A stretch of DNA of 64,000 nucleotides from Parvibaculaceae bacterium PLY_AMNH_Bact1 (GCA_032881465.1 CP126168.1:930001-994000), one strand, 5' to 3'. Positions 1 to 9,397 are shown, counted from the stretch's first letter. A program made the numbers and translations. Notes: a model not told the origin generated them from the letters alone.

Positions 1-205
1 CAGACTCGACACCAATGACGTCGATCATCGATTGCCCAGCGCGCAGCTGCGTCAGTTGAAATTGGGGAACTTCACGCTCAACGGTCGCGCCCAGTACGTC
101 GACATAAAAGCCAGTCAGCGTTGCGGGATCTGGGGTCCGCAGAACGATATGGTCCAGGCCCTTGAGGGAAAAGGGACGGGTAACGGCATTGGATTGATGT
201 GTCAT
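1..205 (-). CDS. VOC (glyoxalase/bleomycin-resistance fold) family protein, N-terminal part
   Basis: The minus strand opens with ATG at 205 and reads MTHQSNAVTRPFSLKGLDHI..., then VLRTPDPATLTGFYVDVLGA, running off the left edge of the window. The pattern 'LDHIVLRTPD...FYVDVLG' is the first beta-alpha unit of the vicinal oxygen chelate fold, and the His in LDHI is the usual first metal ligand. The family contains glyoxalases, ring-cleavage dioxygenases and resistance proteins; 68 residues do not allow a substrate to be chosen. It is transcribed away from the tRNA and does not appear to belong to the polysaccharide locus. Confidence 0.75.
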   Translation of the reverse strand, partial: MTHQSNAVTRPFSLKGLDHIVLRTPDPATLTGFYVDVLGATVEREVPQFQLTQLRAGQSMIDVIGVES

Positions 206-333
206 AGGGATGTCCTGCGATCTTGATCAAAAAGACGTTTAAAACCGTCAGAAATGAGCGATTTAGCTCAATATATATTGCACGCCGCGTCGCTTCGAGC
301 TATGTGCATGTGCTGACAGTAAACGCTGTCTGT

Positions 334-408
334 TGGGGCGTGGCCAAGTGGTAAGGCACCGGTTTTTGGTATCGGCATGCGCAGGTTCGAATCCTGCCGC
401 CCCAGCCA
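334..408 (+). tRNA. tRNA-Gln (anticodon TTG)
   Basis: A full cloverleaf can be drawn. The acceptor arm TGGGGCG pairs with CGCCCCA, followed by discriminator G and an encoded CCA. The D arm is GCC...GGC, the anticodon stem CCGGT/ATCGG encloses a 7-nt loop with TTG at the anticodon position, and the T arm GCAGG-TTCGAAT-CCTGC is canonical. The anticodon TTG reads CAA, hence glutamine. It lies at the left border of the polysaccharide locus. tRNA 3' ends are common integration sites, and this one is followed by a tandem duplication of its own terminal sequence. Confidence 0.95.
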
Positions 409-434
409 TCCAGCAAACCCAGCCATCCAGCAAA
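401..434. repeat. 17-bp tandem direct repeat of the tRNA-Gln 3' end
   Basis: CCCAGCCATCCAGCAAA occurs at 401-417 and again, perfectly and with no spacer, at 418-434. The first copy contains the last acceptor-stem bases, the discriminator and the CCA of the tRNA. Such a duplication could be a scar of site-specific integration and excision at the tRNA, or simple slippage. No integrase is present in the window. Confidence 0.85.
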
Positions 435-452
435 AAGATAATGTTTCGCTGA

Positions 453-2363
453 TCAATCGATCGTGACGCCGTGTAGCCGTGCCCAGCGATCGAGAATGAA
501 CACACGAAAAACAGCATTTAGAGCCGCCCACGTCCAGGGCCCGCTTGTATCGAGAAGTGCCGCCGCCCCTGATGGGTTTACGAGCGATGCAAGCCTGAAA
601 TCGGAAGAAGCAAAAGCATTCGCGAATTCTGACCGCAACTCGCCCTGCATCCACACATGCATAGGCGTAACAAAGCCCATTTTATCGCGACGTTGCAGTA
701 TTTCGTCTGCGACCTGGCCCTTCAATGCCCCTCGCATAAGTGTTTTTGTGCGACCTCCGCGGACTTTCAGACTGGTAGGAAGCTCAAGCAGGAACTCAAT
801 CAATCGGTAGTCGAGAAACGGAACTCGACTCTCGATACTCCACGCCATGGAGTTGCGATCTTCGTATCTGAGAAGCGCTGGAACGCTAAAGCTGAGAAGG
901 TCATCAATCTGGCGTTCGCTTGACCGATATGTTGCCAGAGTGCTTCCTGGTCGGCTTGAGGCCCATTCGCCTGCGATGCCCGGTTGAACCAAATCGCGAA
1001 GAGGTTCGGCATCACCACGCCTCAAGAACTTCGGAAGGTATCTGACCCCCTGTGATAACTGCAGCAGACCCTTATCGCCGCCCCGCATCCAGCCGGTAAG
1101 ATCGCCCAAAAGATCAAACCATCGTCTTTCCTGGAAGCTTTCCAGAAAAGAGTATGCGACGTACTTGCGATAGCCACATAAGGCTTCATCCGCGCCCTGG
1201 CCATCAAGCAGCACCGGAATCTGTTCGTCCCGGGCTTTTTTCATGAGCAGGTATTGAGCGTAGATGCTTGCTGACGGGAACGGCTCTTCCTGGGTAAGCA
1301 CCAGATGATCAAGATCAGCCATAAACTCAGAAGCTTCGGGAAACACTGTATGAGGTGTGGTGTTGCAAGCCTGATTGACGAGATCTGACCATCTGCGCTC
1401 ATCAAAATCTGAGAGCGAGGAGGCGGACGTAAATGTTGAAATTCCGCCCCCGGAAGGCTGGCTGTGGGTGGCTTCATAGACTATAGCAGAACTGTCCAAT
1501 CCGCCGGACAAACAGGCGCCGACAGGAACATCGGAGCGGAGCCTTAGAGCAACAGCTGAGCTAAATAGAGACCGAAACTGAGCCTCGGCCTCATTCAAGG
1601 AAAGATTGCTGCTGGCTAACCTGCTGCTTGAAGGTTCCCAGAACTTTTGTGGCGAGACGACCGTTGGTCTCTGAGGGTCAATGACGCAAAAACACCCCGC
1701 TGGAAATGTTGAAATGTCGCGAAAAAAAGTATCGTTGGTGTGATTGACAATGCCCCACCGCAGAAAATCGGCCGCTATTTCCTTATCGAGTCTGGGTCGA
1801 TAGTCTTCCAGGCACAGGAGAGCCTTCAATTCCGACGAAAAATAGAGTGTTTGTCCGATGGAGAGGTAGTTTAGGGGTTTTATTCCGAATCTATCTCTAC
1901 TCAGGACGAGGCGTTTACGACGCTCATCCCAAATCGCCATTGCCCACATACCGTTGAAACGGGCAAAACAGTCAGTTCCCCAATATCTATAAGCCTCCAG
2001 AACAACCTCGGTATCTGACTGGGTACGGAAGCTTACACCTGCTCGTTCCAGCTCAGCTCTCAGCTCAAGGTAGTTATAGATCTCCCCATTGTAGGTCAGA
2101 ACAGTATCGTTGCACCGGCTGGCCATAGGTTGATGCCCACCATCGCTTGTATCAATAATCGACAAGCGTCGATGTCCAAGAGCCAGAGTTCCTGCCGGGT
2201 TGCTGGGTATTTCAGAGCGTTTGTAGTGGCTGCAATCCGCGTCAGCCCCTCGAATAGTGTATCCCTCGCCGTCAGGTCCCCTGTGGGCTAGCGATATTGT
2301 TAGGGGTTGGATGTCCGATAAGTCTTTGATTTCTTTGGAAAAAATACCGGCAATGCCGCACAT
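453..2363 (-). CDS. asnB: Glutamine-dependent asparagine-synthase-like amidotransferase (copy 1)
   Basis: This 636-residue protein has the two-domain AsnB layout. The N-terminal class II glutaminase domain starts MCGIAGIF (Cys2 is the nucleophile) with HRGPDGEGY near residue 28 and NGEIYNY near 95. The C-terminal synthetase domain has the PPi loop LSGGLDSS near 285 and LDGQGADEALCGY. AsnB homologues in O-antigen loci (for example P. aeruginosa WbpS) are thought to amidate uronic acids rather than make asparagine. It resembles the copy at 32493 more than the copy at 12437: both share SGGLDSSAIV, DGQGADE and 'YEDRNSMAWSIESRVPF'-like text. It stands alone, divergent from the glycosyltransferase gene at 2780. 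An in vivo acceptor is not deducible. Confidence 0.9.
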   Translation of the reverse strand: MCGIAGIFSKEIKDLSDIQPLTISLAHRGPDGEGYTIRGADADCSHYKRSEIPSNPAGTLALGHRRLSIIDTSDGGHQPMASRCNDTVLTYNGEIYNYLELRAELERAGVSFRTQSDTEVVLEAYRYWGTDCFARFNGMWAMAIWDERRKRLVLSRDRFGIKPLNYLSIGQTLYFSSELKALLCLEDYRPRLDKEIAADFLRWGIVNHTNDTFFRDISTFPAGCFCVIDPQRPTVVSPQKFWEPSSSRLASSNLSLNEAEAQFRSLFSSAVALRLRSDVPVGACLSGGLDSSAIVYEATHSQPSGGGISTFTSASSLSDFDERRWSDLVNQACNTTPHTVFPEASEFMADLDHLVLTQEEPFPSASIYAQYLLMKKARDEQIPVLLDGQGADEALCGYRKYVAYSFLESFQERRWFDLLGDLTGWMRGGDKGLLQLSQGVRYLPKFLRRGDAEPLRDLVQPGIAGEWASSRPGSTLATYRSSERQIDDLLSFSVPALLRYEDRNSMAWSIESRVPFLDYRLIEFLLELPTSLKVRGGRTKTLMRGALKGQVADEILQRRDKMGFVTPMHVWMQGELRSEFANAFASSDFRLASLVNPSGAAALLDTSGPWTWAALNAVFRVFILDRWARLHGVTID

Positions 2364-2779
2364 AAGAACCCCATATATTAGTGCATGCCCCGATAGATCA
2401 CCGCATTCAGATGGTTCGGAACTCTGGCCTCATGTTCGAGGTTGGGTGCAAGATATTCGTTCATTCTCTCAACATGCAACTGGTAGGAGGTGCGTGGTGC
2501 CTGCGACCTAGATTTCGGTATGACTTCGGTATGCAGGCGCACAATGCACAGATGGTCGCATAGGTGCTAGATTTCCGAGACAGTGCTTGCGGCGCAAGGG
2601 GGAACGTGTAAAACCATGATCTTGTCATGAGCGACACAAAGAAATGACTTTACCCCAGAGAATTTGAAAAAAAGTCGTGCGTGATGGCATTGCGACTGGG
2701 TATATGGTGCTTGCCCTGAAGCGCATGAATCTGCGGATTCTTACAAGCGGGGGGAAAAGTCTGGGGACCGATTAGCGCA
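2364..2779. other. Divergent intergenic region, asnB-like gene / glycosyltransferase
   Basis: These 416 bp separate two divergent genes and must hold both promoters. I see no convincing ORF. Only small dyads are visible, such as CTTGC-GGC-GCAAG at 2586-2598 and CATGA-N5-TCATG at 2615-2629, and a short direct repeat of TTCGGTATG near 2514-2533. No clear -35/-10 pair stands out. Confidence 0.4.
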
Positions 2780-4018
2780 ATGAATGTCTGGATAGTGAAC
2801 CATTTCGCGCTGACCCCTGATCAACCGGGTGGAACACGGCATTTTGAGCTGGCCAAAGAGCTCGGAAGCCGCGGGATTGACGTGACAATAATCGGTGCCA
2901 GCCGACAGCACATATCCAACAGAGACCACATCCCCAACGGCGCTAAGTGGGCTCGCGAGCAGATTGACGATGTCCGGTTTCACTGGATAAAGACACCTTC
3001 GTCCAGCTCCGGCTATTTCTCGCGTGTCTGGAACAACGTGGTGTTTGCCGCCTCAGTTGTTCGACGTCGAGGTTTGAGCGATCTGCAATCGCCAGAAATT
3101 GTTGTCGGAACATCTCCTGATCTAATTTCTGCTCTTTCAGCCTACGTTGTGGCGCGCTTTCTCAAGGTCCCGTTTGTCCTTGAAATCAGGGATGTGTGGC
3201 CGCTCTCGATTGTACAAATTGGTCTGCTTTCGGAGCGTCACCCGGTCGTCTTTTTATTGTCGCTCGTTGAACGTTTTCTCTATCGCAATGCAAGTTGGAT
3301 TGTGACGCTTCTACCCGGGGCGCATAAGCACATCATTGGGCTCGGTGGAAACGCGGACCATATCACGTGGATTCCAAATGGCATTACGATTGGGGAGCAA
3401 GAACCCGCGCGTGCTTCTGATATTGGGCCCAATGGTGATTTTGTCCTTATGTACGCTGGTTCTCACGGCAATGCGAACAATCTGGACTCCCTCATAGAAG
3501 CCGCCGCTTTGCTAAAGCAGGAAGGGAAGCATGAAGGGCTCAAAATCCGAATGGTTGGAGATGGACCTCAGAAAGAGGCCTTGATGCGTTCAGCGCGCAA
3601 ACTCGGATTGGATTTTATGGTGTTTGAGCCTGCAGTCCCCAAAAGTGAAATTGGTGGGGTGTTGGCAGAGGCTGATGCCTTCTGCTTGGTCTTCTATTCT
3701 CGCTCCATCTATGACCTTGGTATGAGCGCCAACAAGCTATTCGACTATTTTGCAGCAGGCCGGCCTATCCTTATGGCGTTTGATGCAAATTACAATCCAG
3801 TTAGGGAGGCCGATGCAGGCATCACCGTGCCTGCAGAAGATGCTGCCTCACTTGCCCAGGCGATCTGCGACCTACGAGAAACAAACGCGGAGCGGCGCAG
3901 AGAGATGGGGCAAAATGCGCAGGCATATGTGAATGAAAACCACAGTATGAAGATTCTTGGCGGCAAGTACGCTGAACTTGTGATGCGGGTGGTTTCGCGA
4001 TCCAAAGGGGAATCCTGA
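2780..4018 (+). CDS. Glycosyltransferase family 4, WbuB-like
   Basis: The 412-residue GT-B protein begins MNVWIVNHFALTPDQPGGTR, followed by HFELAKELGSRGIDVTIIGA. That N-terminus is typical of WbuB-type GT4 enzymes, which transfer N-acetylated deoxysugars in O-antigen synthesis. The C-terminal nucleotide-binding half carries 'FVLMYAGSHGNANNLDSLIE' and a region 'MSANKLFDYFAAGRPIL' with the conserved E/D-x-F-D-Y segment near residue 318. It is cytoplasmic or peripheral. It ends 2 bp before the 2-epimerase gene, so the two are almost certainly co-transcribed. By context the donor may be the diacetamido uronic acid made by the next genes; this is inference. Confidence 0.85.
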   Translation: MNVWIVNHFALTPDQPGGTRHFELAKELGSRGIDVTIIGASRQHISNRDHIPNGAKWAREQIDDVRFHWIKTPSSSSGYFSRVWNNVVFAASVVRRRGLSDLQSPEIVVGTSPDLISALSAYVVARFLKVPFVLEIRDVWPLSIVQIGLLSERHPVVFLLSLVERFLYRNASWIVTLLPGAHKHIIGLGGNADHITWIPNGITIGEQEPARASDIGPNGDFVLMYAGSHGNANNLDSLIEAAALLKQEGKHEGLKIRMVGDGPQKEALMRSARKLGLDFMVFEPAVPKSEIGGVLAEADAFCLVFYSRSIYDLGMSANKLFDYFAAGRPILMAFDANYNPVREADAGITVPAEDAASLAQAICDLRETNAERRREMGQNAQAYVNENHSMKILGGKYAELVMRVVSRSKGES

Positions 4019-4020
4019 CA

Positions 4021-5118
4021 ATGGCCTTTAAAGTTGTGTCCGTCGTCGGCGCGCGTCCGCAGTTTGTCAAAGCGGCAGTTGTAAGCCGTATTCTAGGCGA
4101 GGATGACGCGTTTTCAGAAGTGATGATCCACACCGGTCAGCACTATGATGATGACATGTCGGACATCTTCTTCCGTGAGCTGAATATCCCGGCGCCAAGC
4201 TACAATCTTTCGATTGGGTCTAGCTCCCACGGCGCGCAAACCGGGAGGATGTTGCAGGCGATTGAGGAAGTACTATTGGAAGAGAAGCCAGATTGGGTTC
4301 TCGTATATGGTGACACAAACTCAACACTTGCTGGAGCGCTGGCTGCTTCGAAAATTCACATACCTGTAGCGCATGTTGAAGCTGGGTTGCGTTCGTTCAA
4401 TAAGCGCATGCCCGAAGAACAGAATAGGATAGTTGCGGATCACTTATCGACGTTGCTCCTGACGCCGACAAAATCAGCAACTGAGAATTTGCTCAGCGAA
4501 GGTGTCGCGCAACAGCGGGTTGAGCAAATAGGTGATGTGATGTTTGACGCCACTTTGTTTGCTCAAGGACGTGCCAGGTCCGGATCAAGTGCGATCGAAC
4601 GACACGGTCTTGAACCCGGTGGGTATGTGCTTTCAACAATTCATCGCGCGGAAAACACGGATAGTTTGCCTCGTCTCGAGGCAATTCTTCATGGTCTGGC
4701 GTCTGTGGCGCAGCAGCTTCCCGTCGTATTGCCTCTGCACCCTAGGACACGAAAACTCATTCAAGAACGACCTGAGTTGGAGAAGGCTTCCCAGTGTTTG
4801 AGGCTTCTTGAGCCAGTCGGATATTTTGACATGGTGGATCTGGAAGCCGGAGCAGCGGTAATTGCAACCGACTCTGGGGGAGTCCAGAAGGAAGCGTATT
4901 TCAATGCGAAGCCCTGTGTGACGCTTCGCGACGAGACCGAATGGGTGGAGCTTGTTGAACTTGGATGGAATAGGCTGCAACCACCCGCGAGCGCCGAACT
5001 TGTCGAAGCTGCAATTCTGGGTGCCATTGGCACTGAAGGCACGAAGACTGGCACACCCTATGGGCAGGGGCAGAGTGGCGGCCTGGTCGCCGCTGCGATT
5101 AAGAAACACGCAGGTTAG
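4021..5118 (+). CDS. wbpI: UDP-N-acetylglucosamine 2-epimerase family, probably acting on UDP-GlcNAc3NAcA (WbpI/WlbD type)
   Basis: Non-hydrolysing UDP-sugar 2-epimerase of 365 residues, the usual length. It has 'VVGARPQFVKAA' at the N-terminus, 'IHTGQHYDDDMSDIFF' near 38, 'VYGDTNSTLAGALAA' near 100, 'HVEAGLRSFNKRMPEEQNR' near 124 and 'TDSGGVQKEAYF' near 283. WecB makes UDP-ManNAc; WbpI/WlbD are close relatives that epimerise UDP-GlcNAc3NAcA to UDP-ManNAc3NAcA. The genes for dehydrogenase, oxidase/acetyltransferase and aminotransferase lie immediately downstream, so the WbpI/WlbD role is favoured over WecB. A 188-bp gap separates it from the dehydrogenase gene. Confidence 0.85.
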   Translation: MAFKVVSVVGARPQFVKAAVVSRILGEDDAFSEVMIHTGQHYDDDMSDIFFRELNIPAPSYNLSIGSSSHGAQTGRMLQAIEEVLLEEKPDWVLVYGDTNSTLAGALAASKIHIPVAHVEAGLRSFNKRMPEEQNRIVADHLSTLLLTPTKSATENLLSEGVAQQRVEQIGDVMFDATLFAQGRARSGSSAIERHGLEPGGYVLSTIHRAENTDSLPRLEAILHGLASVAQQLPVVLPLHPRTRKLIQERPELEKASQCLRLLEPVGYFDMVDLEAGAAVIATDSGGVQKEAYFNAKPCVTLRDETEWVELVELGWNRLQPPASAELVEAAILGAIGTEGTKTGTPYGQGQSGGLVAAAIKKHAG

Positions 5119-5306
5119 ACGACAATAACAGTCTAAACGCTGACCAGTTCTAGCCGAAAACCCCGAGTTTCTGCCAAATATTGAGCAGAGTTCAGTCGAT
5201 GAAATTGATCTTGAAACACTGGTGGTGTTATTAGTAGCTCTGGGGTAACAGAGGCAATACAGATAGCTTGGGGCAACTAAGCGACGCAAATGGGGATTGA
5301 AGAGTA

Positions 5307-6677
5307 ATGGCTGTAAGTGAGAGCTATTCTGTGGAAAATTCAAGAGGCAGTCTAGCACGTGACTTGCTGCAAAAGATCAAGGATAGCTCAGCGAAAGTGG
5401 GGGTTATCGGCCTTGGATATGTTGGACTTCCCTTGGTCGAGCTTTTCTGTCGGCAGGAGTTCGGTGTCGTTGGGTTCGATATCGATGATACCAAGGTAGA
5501 CCGGCTGAATGCAGGCGAGAGCTATATTGGTCATATCCCGTCAGAATCTGTCGCTGCGCTCGTGAGCGATCACCAGTTTGAAGCCACCAACGATTTTGAT
5601 CGCCTTAAAGAAGTCGACATTATTGTCTGTTGCGTTCCAACACCCCTAACGCGCCATCGCGAGCCGGATTTGTCGGCGATTATAGCGACTGCACAGGCCA
5701 TTCTTCCAAGGTTGCAGCCTGGCCAGCTTGTGATCCTTGAATCGAGCACGTTTCCCGGAACAACCGATGAGATTGTTAGGCCGATTTTGGAGCAGAATAA
5801 TCTGAAGGCAGGCAAAGATTTCTTCCTGGCATACTCGCCAGAACGAGAAGACCCTGGAAACAAGACCCATACGGCGAAGACAACCCCAAAAGTTGTTGGC
5901 GCAGATGGTGATGACGCCTTGGCGGTTGCAAGTGCAATTTACGACAGGATCATTGATGCCACGGTCATGGTGTCTGACAGCCGAACAGCAGAAGCAGTAA
6001 AGCTGACCGAGAATATTTTCCGGTCAGTAAACATCGCCCTCGTCAATGAATTGAAGATCATCTACGACCGTATGGGCATTGATGTTTGGGAAGTTATTGA
6101 CGCTGCAGCCAGTAAGCCCTTTGGTTTCATGCCTTTCTATCCAGGCCCGGGGTTAGGTGGACATTGTATTCCTATCGACCCGTTTTACCTGACCTGGAAG
6201 GCTCGGGAATTCGATGTTCCGACCCGATTTATCGAGCTGGCCGGTGAAATCAATACGCAAATGCCCAACTATGTATTGAGAAAACTGGCTGATGCGTTAA
6301 ACGATAATTTTTCGCGGTCCGTCAAAGGGTCGCGAATTCTCATCCTGGGCATCGCCTATAAAAAGGATGTGGACGACATGCGTGAAAGCCCCTCACTGGT
6401 GCTCATTGAGCGGCTTGAGGAAGCCGGGGCTGTTGTTGATTTTCATGACCCCTTCATTCCTTCTGTGCCTCACACAAGAGAGCATGACGCGCTATCTGGC
6501 CGAGCGTCGGTGGACCTAACTCCAGAAACGCTCCAGTCATACGATGCGGTTCTCTTGTCCACCGATCACACGCCGGTGGACTACAAGATGATCTCCATGA
6601 ATGCTCCTTTGATTATTGACACTCGGAATAAAGCGTATCGAGGGTCAGATGCCAAAGCAGTTATTATTAAGGCTTGA
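5307..6677 (+). CDS. wbpA: UDP-N-acetyl-D-glucosamine 6-dehydrogenase (WbpA type)
   Basis: This 456-residue UDP-glucose/GDP-mannose dehydrogenase family enzyme oxidises C6 of a UDP-hexosamine to the acid with two NAD+. The Rossmann motif VGVIGLGYVGLPLVELF lies near residue 31. The active-site Cys is in GGHCIPIDPFYL near 285, and a C-terminal UDP-binding domain carries 'LGIAYKKDVDDMRESPS'. The WbpA/WbpO-like sequence and the neighbouring WbpB/D/E homologues indicate UDP-GlcNAc as substrate, the first committed step to UDP-GlcNAc3NAcA. The first ~30 residues (MAVSESYSVENSRG...) extend beyond the core. The fusion gene follows after 15 bp. Confidence 0.9.
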   Translation: MAVSESYSVENSRGSLARDLLQKIKDSSAKVGVIGLGYVGLPLVELFCRQEFGVVGFDIDDTKVDRLNAGESYIGHIPSESVAALVSDHQFEATNDFDRLKEVDIIVCCVPTPLTRHREPDLSAIIATAQAILPRLQPGQLVILESSTFPGTTDEIVRPILEQNNLKAGKDFFLAYSPEREDPGNKTHTAKTTPKVVGADGDDALAVASAIYDRIIDATVMVSDSRTAEAVKLTENIFRSVNIALVNELKIIYDRMGIDVWEVIDAAASKPFGFMPFYPGPGLGGHCIPIDPFYLTWKAREFDVPTRFIELAGEINTQMPNYVLRKLADALNDNFSRSVKGSRILILGIAYKKDVDDMRESPSLVLIERLEEAGAVVDFHDPFIPSVPHTREHDALSGRASVDLTPETLQSYDAVLLSTDHTPVDYKMISMNAPLIIDTRNKAYRGSDAKAVIIKA

Positions 6678-6692
6678 TTGAGTAATATCTAA

Positions 6693-8246
6693 ATGACAAT
6701 GGAAAAAGCGAGAGTAGTGGTTTGCGGTTGTGGCCACTGGGGCAAGAACCTTGTGCGCAACTTCGCAGCGCTGGATGTTTTGGCGGGCGTAAGCGATCCT
6801 AACGCAGAGACAGCAAAAAAATTCGCAGACGAGTTTTCAGTTCCGGCCTTGTCATGGAATGAAGTGCTCGAGTCAAAAGACGTTACTGCTGTCGCCATAG
6901 CAGCACCTGCTGAGCTTCATACCACTCTTGGCGTCGCAGCTATGCAGGCTGGGAAGCACGCCTATATCGAAAAACCGCTGGCGCTGACGCGGGAAGATGG
7001 CGAAAAGCTCATCCAGGCGTCCAAGGAAACAGGGCGGCAGCTGATGGTTGGGCATCTGTTGCAATATCATCCTGCCTTCCTTGAGCTTAAAAAGCTTGTT
7101 GGAACTGGTGAGCTGGGACGTTTGCAGTACGTTTATTCCAATCGTCTGAGTCTGGGAAAAATCAGACGGGAAGAAAACGTTCTGTGGAGTTTTGCTCCGC
7201 ATGATATTTCGATGATCCTGGGTCTGGTTGATGAGGAGCCTAGTGAGGTTCGCAGTACGTTTTCACCAATCCTGCACGATGAAATCTCCGACACTGTTCA
7301 AGTTCAGTTGGGTTTCCCCAGTGGTGTTCGCGGACATGTTTTTGCGTCCTGGTTGCACCCCTTCAAGGAGCAAAAACTTGTTGTGATCGGCGACCAGGGA
7401 ATGGCGGTCTTGGATGACAGGGCGCCTTGGGCGGAGAAACTGACTCTGTATAGACATCGGATAGATTGGCGTGATGGTATGCCAACGCCCAATGCTGCAG
7501 ATGCAGAACCCATTCCATTGCCGGAGTCAGAGCCGCTCAAGCTAGAGTGCCAGCACTTTATCGATTGTATTGAGAATGGGACCCAACCGAGAACAGACGG
7601 AAAAGAAGCCCTAAGGGTTCTCAATGTATTGCTTGCAGCAGATCCTGATGCAGACAGATCTGCCAGCCAGAACCGGTTCCCCGGTGTGCAAATTCACGAG
7701 AGCGCCTATGTCGATGAGCCTGTCTCAATCGGCGCGGGCACAAAGATTTGGCATTTCAGCCATCTGCTCGGCAATGTTGCGGTTGGAAAATCTTGTTCGT
7801 TAGGTCAAAACGTTGTCGTGGGGCCGAACGTGAAGGTCGGAGACAATTGTAAAATACAGAACAATGTCAGCCTCTATGAAGGTGTCGAACTGGAAGACGG
7901 TGTGTTCTGTGGGCCATCCTGTGTGTTCACAAATGTGAACAATCCCCGTTCTGAAATCGCGCGCAAAGATGAGTTTCGCAAAACGCTAGTGAAGCGCGGC
8001 GCAAGCATTGGTGCGAATGCAACGATTGTCTGCGGCAATTCGCTGGGCGAGTTTTCGTTTGTTGCAGCCGGTGCAACCATTACGAAAGATGTCCCCGCTT
8101 ACGCGTTAATGGCTGGTGTTCCGGCAAAACGTATCGGGTGGATGAGTAAAGCGGGCAGCCGTCTCGGCGAGGACTTGGTCTGTCCTCTCGATGGAACCAA
8201 ATATCGTGAAGTGGGGCCTAATCAGCTTCAGGAAATAGTGGAGTAG
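6693..8246 (+). CDS. Fused UDP-GlcNAcA 3-oxidase and UDP-GlcNAc3NA N-acetyltransferase (WbpB-WbpD / WlbA-WlbB type)
   Basis: A 517-residue two-domain protein. Residues ~1-320 are a Gfo/Idh/MocA NAD(P)-dependent oxidoreductase: '[20 protein letters not shown]' at the N-terminus, the EKPLALT motif near 91 and 'FAPHDISM' near 167. Residues ~330-517 are a left-handed beta-helix acyltransferase with repeated hexapeptides ([48 protein letters not shown]-like text). In Pseudomonas and Bordetella these are separate proteins (WlbA ~350 aa, WlbB ~190 aa) that oxidise C3 of UDP-GlcNAcA and acetylate the 3-amino group. The fused length nearly equals their sum. The aminotransferase that works between them is encoded 8 bp downstream. 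The first ATG is used here; a second ATG lies 6 bp later. Confidence 0.88.
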   Translation: MTMEKARVVVCGCGHWGKNLVRNFAALDVLAGVSDPNAETAKKFADEFSVPALSWNEVLESKDVTAVAIAAPAELHTTLGVAAMQAGKHAYIEKPLALTREDGEKLIQASKETGRQLMVGHLLQYHPAFLELKKLVGTGELGRLQYVYSNRLSLGKIRREENVLWSFAPHDISMILGLVDEEPSEVRSTFSPILHDEISDTVQVQLGFPSGVRGHVFASWLHPFKEQKLVVIGDQGMAVLDDRAPWAEKLTLYRHRIDWRDGMPTPNAADAEPIPLPESEPLKLECQHFIDCIENGTQPRTDGKEALRVLNVLLAADPDADRSASQNRFPGVQIHESAYVDEPVSIGAGTKIWHFSHLLGNVAVGKSCSLGQNVVVGPNVKVGDNCKIQNNVSLYEGVELEDGVFCGPSCVFTNVNNPRSEIARKDEFRKTLVKRGASIGANATIVCGNSLGEFSFVAAGATITKDVPAYALMAGVPAKRIGWMSKAGSRLGEDLVCPLDGTKYREVGPNQLQEIVE

Positions 8247-8254
8247 CCTCAACC

Positions 8255-9385
8255 ATGAGCAACCAACCAATACAGTTCATCGACCTTGCAGCCCAGCAGG
8301 CCAGAATACGAAAGAAGGTCGATGCAGGTATCGCGGGCGTCCTTGATCACGGGCAATACATTATGGGGCCCGAGGTAAAAGAGTTTGAACAACAGCTCGC
8401 AGACTTTACCGGTGCTGCTCATGCATTCGGATGTGCCAACGGTACGGACGCCTTGGCAGTTGTTCTGATGGCTTGGGACGTGGGGCCAGGAGATGCGGTA
8501 TTTGTTCCCTCCTTCACCTATGTGGCGAGTGCGGAAGTTGTTGCGATGTTGGGTGCCACACCGTTTTTTGTCGATGTGGACGAAGCGACCTTCAATATTG
8601 ATGTAGATAGTTTTGCGAAGGCCATCGGCGACGCGACCGATCAGGGTCTGTCTCCATCAGTTGTTGTGCCTGTGGATCTGTTTGGCCAGCCAGCCAATGT
8701 GCCAGAAATTCAGCGTGTAGCAGAAAAACACGGCATCAAGATACTTGTCGATGCAGCTCAGAGTTTTGGCGCAACGCTTCACAACAAGCGGGTGGGAACT
8801 TGGGGGCACGCAAGCACCACAAGCTTTTTTCCAGCAAAACCTTTGGGATGCTACGGCGACGGCGGTGCTATTTTTACCGATGATGATGACTTGGCTGTCG
8901 TCATTAACTCAATTCGCCTGCACGGGAAGGGCAGCCAGAAATACGACAATGTGCGTATTGGCATGAATTCTCGTTTGGACACTATCCAGGCCGCAATTTT
9001 GAAAGAGAAGCTTGCCATTTTCCCAGAGGAAGTGGAGGCACGCAATCGTGTCGCAGCTCGCTACACTGAAGGATTGAAGGGTGTTGCGCGAACCCCAAAA
9101 TTGATGGATGGAGCTACATCCGTTTGGGCTCAGTACACCTTGATTGTTGACGATAGAGAGAGCATTCAAGCTAGGTGCAAAGAAGCCGGTGTTCCAACGG
9201 TCGTGTACTACCCCATGGCTCTGTCACAGCAAACTGGATACAAGCACTTTCCAGCAGTATCCGGAGGGACGCCGGTGTCAGACGCTTTATCCGGCAAGGT
9301 GCTGAGCCTTCCTATGCATCCCTATCTTGGCGAAGCTGATCAGGACAGGGTCATCGACGCCGTGACAGGCGCCCTGAAGGGCTGA
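8255..9385 (+). CDS. wbpE: UDP-2-acetamido-2-deoxy-3-keto-glucuronate aminotransferase (WbpE/WlbC type, DegT family)
   Basis: PLP-dependent DegT/DnrJ/EryC1/StrS aminotransferase of 376 residues. It begins with the family signature QFIDLAAQQARIRKK. It has the cofactor region 'GCANGTDALAVVL' near 60, 'DAAQSFGA' near 166 and the PLP lysine in 'TTSFFPAKPLGCYGDGGA' near 194. WbpE/WlbC transfers an amino group from glutamate to the 3-keto sugar produced by the oxidase domain encoded just upstream. Regenerating 2-oxoglutarate for the oxidase couples the two. This closes the UDP-GlcNAc3NAcA pathway. The gene ends 12 bp from the convergent WbmF-like gene. Confidence 0.88.
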   Translation: MSNQPIQFIDLAAQQARIRKKVDAGIAGVLDHGQYIMGPEVKEFEQQLADFTGAAHAFGCANGTDALAVVLMAWDVGPGDAVFVPSFTYVASAEVVAMLGATPFFVDVDEATFNIDVDSFAKAIGDATDQGLSPSVVVPVDLFGQPANVPEIQRVAEKHGIKILVDAAQSFGATLHNKRVGTWGHASTTSFFPAKPLGCYGDGGAIFTDDDDLAVVINSIRLHGKGSQKYDNVRIGMNSRLDTIQAAILKEKLAIFPEEVEARNRVAARYTEGLKGVARTPKLMDGATSVWAQYTLIVDDRESIQARCKEAGVPTVVYYPMALSQQTGYKHFPAVSGGTPVSDALSGKVLSLPMHPYLGEADQDRVIDAVTGALKG

Positions 9386-9397
9386 GCTCGGCGCCTC

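Noticed and set aside
2514-2533. Short direct repeat of TTCGGTATG upstream of the first glycosyltransferase gene.
   Set aside because: Only nine bases and two copies; too short to claim as an operator.
4633-5358. A 241-codon minus-strand open frame opposite the 2-epimerase gene.
   Set aside because: It lies antisense to a well-conserved gene, has low-complexity Ser/Arg/Cys-rich text and no family likeness; it is a shadow frame.
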